This document shows, piece by piece, positions 26,391-35,461 of a DNA stretch of 64,000 bases. This DNA is from Azophilus sp965221465. GTDB taxonomy: Bacteria > Pseudomonadota > Gammaproteobacteria > Pseudomonadales > Azotimanducaceae. The notes beneath the pieces were generated by a model. The model had not been told where the DNA came from. It did not search any database and saw only the letters and a list, made by a program, of their open reading frames with translations. Position 1 is the stretch's first letter. Each line of letters opens with the position of its first letter. Location: contig OZ244892.1 in assembly GCA_965221465.1 (NCBI GenBank), positions 186,001 through 250,000 of the forward strand. Reading direction: 5' to 3'. Both the position numbers and the translations under genes were made by a program.

Positions 26391-28756
26391 TGAAAGCCAG
26401 AAACCTGATAATCGCATGTTTAACCGCAGCTAGTGGAATCGCTACGCATGAGGTGCAGGCACAAAATGGTGTGCTCGAGGAAATCGTAGTAACAGCGCAA
26501 AAGCGTGCCGAGAACCTCAACGATGTTCCTGTTTCAGTGTCTGTGCTTGCATCTGGTGACCTTGAAGGTTTGCATCTGCGTGATACTACGGAAATTTCAG
26601 CGCAGATCCCGAACCTGCATGCATCAGCTATTGCGGGGGACAGCATGCCGATTTTTTCTCTGCGTGGCGTATCGATGAACGACTTCAGCCTCAACCAGAA
26701 CAGTCCTGTCGCTGTTTACGTGGATGAAGTCTACAAGGGATCACCCGCCTTGCAGGGTGTACAGATATACGACCTTGAACGTATTGAAGTGCTTCGTGGA
26801 CCGCAAGGTACGCTTTACGGCAAGAACTCTACAGGTGGTGCAATCAATTTCAACACGCGAAAACCGGTAAATGGAACCGAAGCTTTTGTCCAGGTCGGCA
26901 TTGGTGATTACGCTCGAAAAGAGGCTGAGGCAATGGTCAATTTCGAACTCGGTGACCAGGTGGCAGTCCGATTGGCAGGAACCTGGACAGAAGCTGACGG
27001 TTGGCAGGAGAACGTCAATCCCGGTATCGATGATGGTAGTGCCATCGATGAATATGGCATCCGGTTTAGTTTGCTGTGGGATGCAGCCGAAAACGTTGAA
27101 ATTCTCTTCCGTACATCCAGGTCGGAATCGAACGCTGTAAATTACGGTATTGTGCCCGACCAGGTGGGTCCGGGTGGTGTTGGGGCAGGAATATACGGAC
27201 TCTACAACGCGCTGGGCGCAACAACGCGCATCGATGGTACGAGGCACGGCCTCGATACCTGGGAGTTCGAGTCCGGGCAGGACCTCGATCGTGAACTCGA
27301 GAACACCGCGACCGCACTAACCATCAACTGGGAGGTTGGCAACGACCTGGTGCTGACTTCTGTTTCTTCGTATGACAAGGGTGAGAACTTCATCCCGGAG
27401 GACGCAGACGGAACTGTAAACACGGTAATCCATACCCGACAGGGGTCGGAGGCAACGCAGGTGTCGCAAGACTTTAGGATGACATCTGAATACGATAGTG
27501 CTTTTAACTTCATCGCCGGTGTTTACTACTCTCGGGAAAAAATCGAAGCGGGAACGACTCTGCTGTATGTCCAGGACCTCGATTTGAATCTCGACGGGGC
27601 GCTGGACTTTACAGACTGTACCGATCCGTTATTCCTTTCCTTGGGTGCTCCCGAGCTTGTCACACCAGCTGGTCTCGCCACCGATGCGCTCTTTATACCT
27701 GCACTGGGGTTCGGTCTTGGCGCGCTGGCAGGGTTTGGTTGCCAGACCCAGAACGACTTCGAACAGAAACGAAGAAGCACTGCTGCCTATTTCGACGGTA
27801 GCTACAAAGTGTCTGACCAATGGACATTGAGACTTGGCTTGCGATACACACGGGATGAGACTGAACTATCCGACTTTTCTGCAAGGTACCTGGGGAATGA
27901 CGATATCCCGATTCTTGCGACGATTCCGCTGGATGACACAAATCCTTATGCCACGCTGCCCGATCGTCAATTTACTGACCGTGAGGTAACTGGCAAGATT
28001 GGATTGGATTACACGACGGACAATAATACGTTGGTTTATGCCAGCTATAGCCACGGTTATCGGGCTGGGACATTCAACGCTCAGGCGTACCAGGACGTTT
28101 CGGAGGTTACCGAGGTAGAACCGGAGACTCTCGATGCACTTGAAGTTGGCCTTAAAGCGACGCTCCTGGAAGAACGCATGCAACTGAACGCAGCCGCATT
28201 CTTCTACGTCTACCAGAATCAGCAGTTCCTCAATATTGACCAGAACCTGATACAGACGCTGATAAACATTGATGAATCAGAAATCACCGGATTTGAAATT
28301 GAAGCAAGAATGCTTGCCACAGAATCGCTGACGTTAAGCGCTGGGCTTGGTTTCATTGATTCCGAGGTCACCAAGGGTATCTTGAGTGATCGAAACCTCG
28401 ATGGCAACACATTGCCCCAGTCACCTGATGTGAACTTCAACCTGGCTTTGGACTGGGCTGTATACAGTAGTGAAGCGGGGCTTGTGACGCTCCATCTCGA
28501 TACCGCGTTTACCGATGAACAGTTCTATGAAGTAGCCAATACCGACCATACCGAAGTAGATTCTTATTGGGTGACCAATGCGCGGGTCACGCTTGAGAGC
28601 GCGCACTCGAGTTGGGCGTTCAGTCTGTGGGTCAAAAATCTGTGCGATGAGAAATACCAGACATCGGTTCTGGATCTTCAGGGTTTCTTCGGCTACAACT
28701 ATACTCACGTTGGGGCGCCTCGTACGTATGGTGCCGATTTTACATATCGATTCTAA
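26390..28756 (+). CDS. TonB-dependent receptor of the amine oxidase unit
   Basis: A 788-residue outer-membrane receptor. It has a signal peptide ending ATHEVQA, a TonB-box-like VLEEIVVTAQKRAENLNDVP, plug motifs ISAQIPNLHASAIAGD and IEVLRGPQGTLYGKNSTGGA, and a barrel terminating YGADFTYRF. Its ATG overlaps the cytochrome c stop codon by one base (TGATG), so uptake and oxidation genes are co-translated. This makes the amine oxidase substrate a likely cargo, presumably a bulky or scarce organic amine that needs active outer-membrane transport. Confidence 0.93.
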   Translation: MKARNLIIACLTAASGIATHEVQAQNGVLEEIVVTAQKRAENLNDVPVSVSVLASGDLEGLHLRDTTEISAQIPNLHASAIAGDSMPIFSLRGVSMNDFSLNQNSPVAVYVDEVYKGSPALQGVQIYDLERIEVLRGPQGTLYGKNSTGGAINFNTRKPVNGTEAFVQVGIGDYARKEAEAMVNFELGDQVAVRLAGTWTEADGWQENVNPGIDDGSAIDEYGIRFSLLWDAAENVEILFRTSRSESNAVNYGIVPDQVGPGGVGAGIYGLYNALGATTRIDGTRHGLDTWEFESGQDLDRELENTATALTINWEVGNDLVLTSVSSYDKGENFIPEDADGTVNTVIHTRQGSEATQVSQDFRMTSEYDSAFNFIAGVYYSREKIEAGTTLLYVQDLDLNLDGALDFTDCTDPLFLSLGAPELVTPAGLATDALFIPALGFGLGALAGFGCQTQNDFEQKRRSTAAYFDGSYKVSDQWTLRLGLRYTRDETELSDFSARYLGNDDIPILATIPLDDTNPYATLPDRQFTDREVTGKIGLDYTTDNNTLVYASYSHGYRAGTFNAQAYQDVSEVTEVEPETLDALEVGLKATLLEERMQLNAAAFFYVYQNQQFLNIDQNLIQTLINIDESEITGFEIEARMLATESLTLSAGLGFIDSEVTKGILSDRNLDGNTLPQSPDVNFNLALDWAVYSSEAGLVTLHLDTAFTDEQFYEVANTDHTEVDSYWVTNARVTLESAHSSWAFSLWVKNLCDEKYQTSVLDLQGFFGYNYTHVGAPRTYGADFTYRF

Positions 28757-28774
28757 CGACCCGACCGGGTAGCG

Positions 28775-29758
28775 ATGCCGACAATTCACTCCGAGAACTT
28801 TTTCGCAAAATTCGAGGAGCAGTTCCGTCCGTTTGTGGCGGAACTCGGCATTCCGGAGTCTGTCTTCTCTCGGCAGGATATCGAGATTCCTACGACGAAG
28901 TATGCGGAACTGTTGGAACTGATCGCGAGAAAATCAAACCCCTACATTGGCCTCGATATGGGAGCGCAGCTAACGCTGCAGGATATGGGGGTTGTTGGGC
29001 ATGCCATGGCGGCGACACGGAACGTTGGTGAAATGCTTGCCGTGATGGCGCAGTATCTGTATATCTTTTCGCATTCAAACACCGTTCGACTGGATGTTGG
29101 TGGCAGTAATGTGGCGTGCACATACAAAGTAACTATCCTGCAGCCCGATCTCATACGACAGGATGTCGAGTGCGCGCTTGCTTTCATAACTCATGCCATT
29201 CGGCAGGCTTCGATGCAGGATTTCAGACCGGCGTTGGTTGAGTTCGAGCACTCCCGGTTCTCGGATGTCGCGCGGCATCATGAACTCTTTGGTATTGAAC
29301 CCAGGTTCGGCAGCAATGCGAACCGGCTACATTTCCCGCGCAAGGTTCTCGACTACCCCGTGATGACGTCAGATCCGAGTTTGCTGGAGGCCTTGAGGTT
29401 TTATCTGGATGATCGGATAAAAACTCGTTCGGAAGAGGGCGATCTGCTCGCTAAAACCAATCACCTGATTTCTGCATCCTTGAGTCAGCGTGTGCCGGAT
29501 CAGGATTGGATTGCCTCCCAACTTGGCATGAGTTCGAGGACGTTGCAAAGAAAACTTGCCGATCTCGATGTGGTCTTTAGTGACCTTGTCGGTGAGATTC
29601 GCAAGGGCATTGCGCTGGATTACATAAAGCACACAGACTACAACCTGACGGAAATCGCACTCATGCTAGGTTATGGGGAGTTGAGTTCCTTTTCCCGGGC
29701 ATTTAAACGGTGGACGGGAACAAGTCCACAAGGAATGCGCAAGGGTAACAGAGGCTAA
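28775..29758 (+). CDS. AraC-family transcriptional regulator (OruR/ArgR-like)
   Basis: A 327-residue regulator with an N-terminal Arabinose_bd-type ligand domain (GLDMGAQLTLQDMGVVGHAM) and a C-terminal two-helix-turn-helix AraC domain (ASQLGMSSRTLQRKLAD, then YNLTEIALMLGYGELSSFSR and FKRWTGTSPQGMR). It starts 18 bases after the TonB receptor, at the end of the amine oxidase operon. It is the obvious candidate to control that operon in response to the substrate or a derivative. No operator could be confidently identified. Confidence 0.92.
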   Translation: MPTIHSENFFAKFEEQFRPFVAELGIPESVFSRQDIEIPTTKYAELLELIARKSNPYIGLDMGAQLTLQDMGVVGHAMAATRNVGEMLAVMAQYLYIFSHSNTVRLDVGGSNVACTYKVTILQPDLIRQDVECALAFITHAIRQASMQDFRPALVEFEHSRFSDVARHHELFGIEPRFGSNANRLHFPRKVLDYPVMTSDPSLLEALRFYLDDRIKTRSEEGDLLAKTNHLISASLSQRVPDQDWIASQLGMSSRTLQRKLADLDVVFSDLVGEIRKGIALDYIKHTDYNLTEIALMLGYGELSSFSRAFKRWTGTSPQGMRKGNRG

Positions 29759-29771
29759 CCCGCATCCGTCA

Positions 29772-30125
29772 TCAAATTCCCGCATCGCTCACATCCTCGG
29801 AGTCGAGCCCCGCAACTCCGACGAGTCGAGACAGTCGAATAGCGAGAGGGTTCAGCGGGAGGGTAACGTCGTCCTCAAATACCCCAAAACACAAGATTCG
29901 GCCATCACGGCCTATGTTGTCGAGCGCCTGTTGGAGGACCGGCGAACCCTCGAAGCTGCGAATGTACGTAACGCAGTCACAAGCAATGTCAATGGCAGGA
30001 AACTCACCCAGCCCGAAAGGGGCCTGCCTTTTGCCACGGATACCGATCACTTCTTCGACTGCATCATGCCTGAACCACGCCAATCCCGATGATCCCCATA
30101 CCAAACACGACAGCGAAAGGCTCAT
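29772..30125 (-). pseudogene. Zinc alcohol dehydrogenase-like C-terminal relic
   Basis: A minus-strand frame carries IDIACDCVTYI, VLQQALDNIGRDGRILCFGV and LPLNPLAIRLSRLVGVAGLD. This resembles the post-Rossmann C-terminal portion of medium-chain alcohol dehydrogenases (family pattern FDCVG...ALDSVRRGGRVVVFGVF). There is no N-terminal catalytic domain, and the preceding codons do not fit the family. It is read as a remnant with moderate confidence. Confidence 0.5.
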
Positions 30126-30197
30126 TGCCTGTCACGGCGTGGCGATAATCTCGCCGCCAACACCGGTAAAATGCTGGGAAAGCACGCGGAGGGCAGC

Positions 30198-31184
30198 ATG
30201 AGAGCCTGGCAAATGACCGAATTGGGAGACCCCTGGGAGAAGCTGCAGGCTCGGGAAGTTACGCTGCCTCGAGTCACTGCCGAAACCTGCCGGATTGCCG
30301 TCGAAGCGGCAGACCTCAACTTCGCGGACATTCTGCAGTGCCAGGGCAGTTACCAGGTCAGACTCGAACTGCCTTTTACGCCCGGCATGACAGCGGCCGG
30401 CAGGGTATTGGAGGCTGGTGTGAACGCGCCGTTCACGCCGGGCGACAGAATTATCGGCCTCAGCTATCGTGGCAGCGGTGGGTACGCCGATGAGTGCCTG
30501 GTTGCGGCTCCGAGCGCCGACCGGATCCCGGACGGCGTGGAATGCGTGCAGGCTGCTGCAATGCACTTGACTTACGGAACCGGCTGGTTCGGGCTGCACC
30601 TGCGCGGCAAACTCGAGCCGGGGCAGACCGTGCTGGTGCTTGCCGCTGCCGGGGGCGTCGGCTCGGCGGCCGTCGACTTGGCCAGGGACCACGGGTGCAG
30701 GGTGATTGCGGCTGCCGGCGGCGCGAAAAAAGTCGAAGCCTGCGTACGGGGCGGCGCGGACGAGGCCATCGACTACAATGCCGAAGACCTGTACGGGCGC
30801 GTCATGGACCTGACCGACGGTCGGGGTGTCGACGTGGTGTACGACCCGGTCGGGGGCGATTACTTCGACGTGGCGCGGCGGCTGGTTGCCTGGGAGGGCA
30901 AGTACCTGGTCATCGGGTTTGCTGCGGGCAGAATACCCGCCGCTCCGATGAATCATGCCCTGGTGAAAAACTACTCATTGGTGGGCGTTCATATGGGCGG
31001 CTATCGAGGGCGGAACGACGAGCCGTTTCAACGCTGTTACCAGGAGCTGTACCAGATGCTGCTGGACAACAGGCTGAACCCGCTGATCGACGACGTCATC
31101 GGATTCGATGCGTTGCCTGACGGGCTGCTGAAACTTGCCAACAGGCAGACGATCGGGCGCGGCATTTTTGACCCTCGGCAGTAA
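30198..31184 (+). CDS. Zinc-independent NADPH:quinone oxidoreductase-like MDR enzyme
   Basis: A 328-residue medium-chain reductase of the quinone oxidoreductase branch. It has EAADLNFADILQCQGSYQ, LPFTPGMTAAGRVLEAG, PGDRIIGLSYRGSGGYADEC, the Rossmann glycine-rich LAAAGGVGSAAVDLARDHG and DVVYDPVGGDYFDVARRLV. Catalytic zinc ligands are absent. It uses NADPH to reduce quinones or alpha,beta-unsaturated carbonyl or enoyl substrates. The ATG at 30198 follows GGAGGG by four bases and is preferred over an upstream frame extension. It is adjacent to, but convergent with, the P450 relic and Rieske gene. Confidence 0.9.
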   Translation: MRAWQMTELGDPWEKLQAREVTLPRVTAETCRIAVEAADLNFADILQCQGSYQVRLELPFTPGMTAAGRVLEAGVNAPFTPGDRIIGLSYRGSGGYADECLVAAPSADRIPDGVECVQAAAMHLTYGTGWFGLHLRGKLEPGQTVLVLAAAGGVGSAAVDLARDHGCRVIAAAGGAKKVEACVRGGADEAIDYNAEDLYGRVMDLTDGRGVDVVYDPVGGDYFDVARRLVAWEGKYLVIGFAAGRIPAAPMNHALVKNYSLVGVHMGGYRGRNDEPFQRCYQELYQMLLDNRLNPLIDDVIGFDALPDGLLKLANRQTIGRGIFDPRQ

Positions 31185-31239
31185 TGGCCTTGCTGCAGCA
31201 CATGGACCGCGCCGTGGAGCAAGCTTGCCTGCTCGGCAG

Positions 31240-31573
31240 TAACCGGTAAACGCTTGAGGCGGGACGCCAGCCCGACCTGTTCGCTAATGGACGTGGCAGT
31301 GCAATACGCCCGAATGGTCAGGGGGGCGTTGCCGGTTCTGACCGGCAAGGTTGCCGGGCTCCAGATGCCGGGGAAAGGCCGCCACTCGACGTCGCCTTCG
31401 CGGGCGAGATTCGGCAGGCGTGAGGCGATAATCGTCAGGGCTACCTCGATTTGAACGCGCGCTATGAACTGGCCCAGGCAGATATGAATGCCGCGTCCGA
31501 AGGCGTAATGACGCGCTTCGGGTTTGCGGGCCGGGTCGAGTGCCGGCATCGTCGGTGCGGGTGAGAGCGCCAC
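31240..31573 (-). pseudogene. Cytochrome P450 C-terminal relic
   Basis: The frame starts within a P450 just before the heme loop: ARKPEARHYAFGRGIHICLG, then QFIARVQIEVALTIIASRLP and a typical EWRPFPGIWSPATLPVR ending. All residues before the heme-binding region are missing. It sits 14 bases beyond the stop of the Rieske oxygenase gene on the same strand, suggesting a former oxygenase operon that lost its P450. Confidence 0.85.
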
Positions 31574-31586
31574 GAACAGCCGGGCC

Positions 31587-33005
31587 TCAACCGCCGTACA
31601 TGTATTCTTCGAGGGTTTTCATGTACTGGCGTATGCGGCTCTCCTGGTATCTCGCCAGCGTGACGCCCTGCTTGCGGGTCGCTTTCAATCCCTTCGTCAT
31701 GCGCGAGAGATTCGGAATGTCCTGATCGATGACCGGCCCGTAGACGCCCATTTCCTTCTGGTCGGCCCAAAGATCGGTTTCGCCGATTCTCCGTTCCGCC
31801 ATGACCTGGTAGTCGCGCCCATCCGTCGGCACGGGATGCAGCATCCAGATTTCAAACAGGCACTCGTCGGGGGAATCGTTCCAGGGTCTGAAGCGATAAC
31901 ACAGCGGCGCGAAGGGCGTCGGCCAGACCGTGAAGTTGGGGAAGATGTTGTACTGCACCTGGTCGAGCACCTCGAAGGTGCTCGCCTCGCCGAGGTCTAC
32001 GCCGTATCGCTCGGAAAGCGCCTTCCGGTTGAAGTCGCCCAGGACATCGCGCGCACGCTGCCCCGCTTCGACGCGCGGCCGCATTTCCTTCGGCAGCCGC
32101 CGCAGCATGGCGTCCACCACCTGCTGCTCGTCGACCTTGTTCGCCACATACTGGCTGGGCACGCCGTCCACCAGGATCAGCCGATTGATATGCCTGCTGT
32201 CGGCCCAGACGTCGTACTGAACCTTGGTATCGTGCGAAAACGCAGCGATTCCGTTGGGATCGATGCGGTGCTGCTCATCCTTTTCGTAGTGAGTTTCCGG
32301 TACGTGAAAGCCCTCGATAAAGGCTTCCAGGGCGACTTTCCAGTTGCAGCGGACGATCTGCGAGACGTGGCCCGCCTTGTAGCGCTGCTCCAGTTCCTCG
32401 CCGGACAGGTGCCGAGGGAGCAGCTCCAGGTATTCGCCAAGCGGGGCGCACTCGTCGTCGAGATTGACGAAGACGAAGCCGCCCCAGCTATCGACCCGCA
32501 CTTCGGGCAGGCAGAACTGCTCCCGGTTCAGATGCTCGAAATCCCAGGCGCCGGGAACGTACTTCAGGTCGCCTTCCAGCGACCAGGTAAACCCGTGATA
32601 CGGGCAGCGGAACTCGCTCTTGTGCCCCTGGTCGAGGCACAGGGCGTTGCCGCGATGCAGGCAGGCATTCGCATAGGCCTTCACGGTATCGGCGCCCGTG
32701 CGCACGACGATGACGCTGTCGTCGCAGATGTCATAGACGATATAGCTTCCGACTTCCGGGATGTCTTCGAGACGGCAGGCGATCTGCCAGGTCTTTTTCC
32801 AGACCGTTTCCTTTTCCCGCTCGTGCCATTCCCGGGACGTGTACCGGTCGATGGAAAGGTCCTCGTTGCCCATGTCCACCCAGGATGTGGCGCGGAAGGG
32901 GGCCGCAGCCGGATGAGTATCCTTGGCGATGATCGATTGCACCGACTCGCCCGGCCCGAGATTGATGTTGGGGTAACCGCTGTCGACGGATGCGCTGTCT
33001 TTCAT
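31587..33005 (-). CDS. Rieske non-heme iron oxygenase, alpha subunit
   Basis: A 472-residue aromatic-ring-hydroxylating-type oxygenase. The Rieske cluster motif is CLHRGNALC followed by CPYHGFTWSLEG. The mononuclear iron site region is EAFIEGFHVPETHYEKDEQH, with a later acidic ligand in VLDQVQYNIFPN. It attacks an aromatic or other unactivated carbon using reductase-supplied electrons; no beta subunit or reductase gene is visible. The ATG at 33005 fits the family start, although the frame stays open further upstream. It is divergent from the CPT-like kinase, and the spacer carries a GATCAATTAAATGATTGG element related to those by the TetR and P450 genes. Confidence 0.92.
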   Translation of the reverse strand: MKDSASVDSGYPNINLGPGESVQSIIAKDTHPAAAPFRATSWVDMGNEDLSIDRYTSREWHEREKETVWKKTWQIACRLEDIPEVGSYIVYDICDDSVIVVRTGADTVKAYANACLHRGNALCLDQGHKSEFRCPYHGFTWSLEGDLKYVPGAWDFEHLNREQFCLPEVRVDSWGGFVFVNLDDECAPLGEYLELLPRHLSGEELEQRYKAGHVSQIVRCNWKVALEAFIEGFHVPETHYEKDEQHRIDPNGIAAFSHDTKVQYDVWADSRHINRLILVDGVPSQYVANKVDEQQVVDAMLRRLPKEMRPRVEAGQRARDVLGDFNRKALSERYGVDLGEASTFEVLDQVQYNIFPNFTVWPTPFAPLCYRFRPWNDSPDECLFEIWMLHPVPTDGRDYQVMAERRIGETDLWADQKEMGVYGPVIDQDIPNLSRMTKGLKATRKQGVTLARYQESRIRQYMKTLEEYMYGG

Positions 33006-33139
33006 GTTCGGTTTGCCTGATTGATTGCTGCTTCGACGCCCGGGACGCGGACGCGCGGACTGCGTTTCGACCTTCCCGATTCGAAAGGGTCCGAAGCAAT
33101 ATAGCAACTTGGCGAGAGGGTGTAAATAATATATCGTTC

Positions 33140-33157
33140 GATCAATTAAATGATTGG
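33140..33157. promoter_or_regulatory. Candidate TetR-type operator between Rieske and kinase genes
   Basis: GATCAATTAAATGATTGG lies in the divergent promoter region. It shares the ATCAATT core with sites at 33947, 36811, 37050 and 40146. It is a weak palindrome on its own and is supported mainly by recurrence in the same cluster. Confidence 0.4.
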
Positions 33158-33215
33158 CTCGGGCGGGGGATCTCTGTGACACTCGGCAGAGCGACAGGGA
33201 AACGAGGCGGAAGCA

Positions 33216-33914
33216 ATGCCAGGACAGATCGTGATCGTCGGCGGTACATCGGCGGCCGGAAAGACAACCACCGTGGCCGAGTTTGCCAAGCGAGCCAGCG
33301 ATCCTTACCTGATGTTCGGCATCGACAATCTTCTCGGCAGCATGTTTCCGGGCAAGTTCTCGATGTTCGGCGAGAGAACGCAGGAAGGGATGTATCACTT
33401 CCACGAAGATCCAGACGATCCCGAGAGCGCGTTTCGCTGCGGTTTTGGCGACTTCGGCTGGAGCGGCATTCAGGCCTTTCACGACATGATCGCCGCTGCG
33501 TCGCGCGCCGGGCAGAACCTGGTGGTGGATCACCTGCTGTTTCTCGACCCCCCGTTCCTGCAGGATTGCGCCTGGCGCCTCGAGGGGCTTCCCGTCTTGC
33601 TCGTGGCCCTGAAACCTCCGTACGAGGTCTTGATGGAGCGTCAGGCAACCCGGCAGGTGCACATGCCCGAAACCATGGAAGAAGTGGCCCGAAGCGAAGA
33701 GGAAAGCGCGTTTCTGGTCATCGCGAAAACCATGCAGAAACTGACGCCCTGGTTTTATGAGGCCAGTTACGAAAACGATATTCACGACCTGGTGATCGAT
33801 ACCACCCGGTTCGGCCCGGACGAGGTCTGCGAACAGATCGAGCAACGCTTGAACGAAGGCCCCGGCACCGCATTCGAACGGTTGCGGGAGCGCTATCCGC
33901 GGCCGCGTGCGTGA
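33216..33914 (+). CDS. Chloramphenicol phosphotransferase-like P-loop kinase
   Basis: A 232-residue protein with a Walker A motif GGTSAAGKTTTVAEFAKRA at the very N-terminus, LMFGIDNLLGSMFP, and NLVVDHLLFLDPPFLQDCAW carrying the presumed catalytic Asp. The overall layout follows the CPT (chloramphenicol 3-O-phosphotransferase) family, whose members phosphorylate hydroxyl groups on small molecules. In this catabolic setting it might phosphorylate or detoxify a hydroxylated intermediate; antibiotic resistance is not indicated by the neighbours. GGCGGAAG precedes the ATG closely. Confidence 0.8.
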   Translation: MPGQIVIVGGTSAAGKTTTVAEFAKRASDPYLMFGIDNLLGSMFPGKFSMFGERTQEGMYHFHEDPDDPESAFRCGFGDFGWSGIQAFHDMIAAASRAGQNLVVDHLLFLDPPFLQDCAWRLEGLPVLLVALKPPYEVLMERQATRQVHMPETMEEVARSEEESAFLVIAKTMQKLTPWFYEASYENDIHDLVIDTTRFGPDEVCEQIEQRLNEGPGTAFERLRERYPRPRA

Positions 33915-33946
33915 CTGTTCGCGGCATGGTTCGGTGTCGGGTTCGA

Positions 33947-33957
33947 TCAATAATTGA
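33947..33957. promoter_or_regulatory. Candidate operator TCAATAATTGA
   Basis: TCAAT-A-ATTGA is a perfect 11-base palindrome (one central base) in the spacer between the kinase stop and the LLM gene, within GATCAATAATTGACCAAT. It belongs to the ATCAATTGAT-like set around the TetR gene. A family B repeat separates it from the LLM start. Confidence 0.45.
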
Positions 33958-34030
33958 CCAATAGATTAAAAAAGATCCCTGTGCTATATTCGCCTCGATT
34001 ACGTCCTGCCGAGGTGAATCCGGAGGCATC

Positions 34031-34277
34031 CAGCCCGCATATCTCAACAACTCCCTGCTGTGGCCGCCGATGCACTCGAGAAAGCGCGGCCGGCTATTTC
34101 GTGAGGGAGGGGTGTCTCCTTGCGCTTCCCGGCCGAGGACTTTCCCCTCGCGCTCCCTCAGGCTGATTTGACAGTCTGTCAAGTGTGCCTGCATCGGTCT
34201 CCGGTCTGCGCAGCCACCGTGACACGGCGCCTCGACGCTCCCGTGACGAAAAGAGTTGGTGAAATATGCGGGCCGGT
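34031..34277 (-). repeat. Family B MITE-like repeat, full-length copy
   Basis: About 247 bases bounded by imperfect inverted repeats: GCCCGCATATCTCAACAACTC on the left and GAGTTGGTGAAATATGCGGGC on the right, with 3 mismatches over the surrounding 24 bases. Next to the left end is the block (reverse strand) GAGTGCATCGGCGGCC, also found at 43156-43201, 43497-43563 and 47388-47432. There is no transposase inside. It fills the 5' region of the LLM gene, which starts 36 bases beyond it and could use a promoter in its end. Confidence 0.7.
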
Positions 34278-34312
34278 ACCGGCACCGGCGTGTTGTGTCA
34301 CAAGGAACCGTT

Positions 34313-35461
34313 ATGGAGTTTGGCGTTTTTTTCGAGTTGTCCGTTCCGCGTCCCTTCACGCGGGAGAACGAGTCTGCCGCCTATTTCGACGCGCTGGCCC
34401 AGGCGACGCTGGCGGACGAGTTGGGCTTCGATAATGCCTGGGTCGTCGAGCATCACTTTCTGGAAGAGTATTCCCACTCGTCGGCCCCGGAACTGTTCCT
34501 GACCGCTCTGGCCATGCAGACCGAACGCATTCGCCTTTGCCACGGCGCGGTCGTCTGCGTCCCGGGTGTCAACCACCCGGTGCGTATAGCGGAACGCGCT
34601 GCCGTTCTCGACATTCTTTCCGGCGGGCGCCTGCAACTGGGCACCGCACGATCGTCCACATGGACCGAACTGGGCGGTTTCTGCAACGAGCCCGATATCA
34701 CCAAGGTCAGTTGGGACGAGTACGTGCAGGCGATTCCCAGGATGTGGACCCGGGATTCGTTCAGCTTCGACGGCGTGTCGTTCAAGATGCCCGCCCGCAA
34801 TGTCCTGCCCAAGCCCGTTCAAGACCCTCATCCGCCGATGTGGGTTGCGGTGACCAGTCCCGGCACGGAACTCGAGGCGGCCCGGCGAGGCCTCGGTTGC
34901 CTCGGTGTGTCCGCACAGTCTTTTGCGGCCCAGGAACGTACCGTCGAGAAGTACCGCGAGGTGATTGCAAATTGCGACCCGGTGGGTGAGGTGGTCACGA
35001 ACAAGGTCCATTCCATGAACTACCTGTTCTGCCACGAAGACGTCGGCTACGCCTCGAAAGTGGGCGGCAACTTCATCAACCGGTTCAGCTTTCTCAATAC
35101 CAACCAGTTGTGGAGTCGCGAGGTCTTTCCTTCCTCGGCGTACAGTTCGCTCGGGAACCTGGCTCCGGGCAAGTCTGCCAGCAGAAGCGATCCGGCCAGG
35201 TCCCGGAAAAACGAGGACCCGGCCAGTGCGAAGCCGTTACCGGAAGGGCTCACGATCGGCGACCCCGAGCACATCATCGGCGTCATCAAGCGGTGGGAGT
35301 CCGCCGGTGTCGACGGCATCAATTTCCTGCTGAGTTGCGTGGATGCCATTCCCCATGAAGAGGTGCTCGAAAGCCTCCGATTGTTCGCGAGGGAAGTGAT
35401 GCCGGCATTCGGCAAGGGGCGCGAAGACCCGGGGGTCGGCGTAAAGCTGGAAGTTGCCTGA
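34313..35461 (+). CDS. LLM-class flavin-dependent monooxygenase
   Basis: A 382-residue luciferase-like TIM-barrel enzyme. It begins MEFGVFFELSVPRPFTRENE and has FDNAWVVEHHFLEEYSHSSA, RIRLCHGAVVCVPGVNHPVR and a GRLQLGTARSS phosphate-binding loop. These enzymes use FMNH2 or F420H2 to oxygenate or oxidise organic substrates. The ATG at 34313 has AAGGA six bases before it; an upstream in-frame start runs into the family B repeat. Its TGA overlaps the start of the next gene by one base. A broken relative of this exact motif set occurs at 19512-19705. Confidence 0.92.
   Translation: MEFGVFFELSVPRPFTRENESAAYFDALAQATLADELGFDNAWVVEHHFLEEYSHSSAPELFLTALAMQTERIRLCHGAVVCVPGVNHPVRIAERAAVLDILSGGRLQLGTARSSTWTELGGFCNEPDITKVSWDEYVQAIPRMWTRDSFSFDGVSFKMPARNVLPKPVQDPHPPMWVAVTSPGTELEAARRGLGCLGVSAQSFAAQERTVEKYREVIANCDPVGEVVTNKVHSMNYLFCHEDVGYASKVGGNFINRFSFLNTNQLWSREVFPSSAYSSLGNLAPGKSASRSDPARSRKNEDPASAKPLPEGLTIGDPEHIIGVIKRWESAGVDGINFLLSCVDAIPHEEVLESLRLFAREVMPAFGKGREDPGVGVKLEVA

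Noticed and set aside
33216..33914. Antibiotic-resistance gene (chloramphenicol phosphotransferase)
   Set aside because: The P-loop fold matches the CPT superfamily, but the family is broad, and the neighbours are catabolic with no resistance or producer context, so a resistance role is not supported.
33006..33950. Long upstream extension of the Rieske oxygenase reading frame (to 787 residues)
   Set aside because: The extension is the reverse shadow of the CPT-like kinase gene and of the AT-rich intergenic spacer, and has no domain; the family N-terminus starts at 33005.
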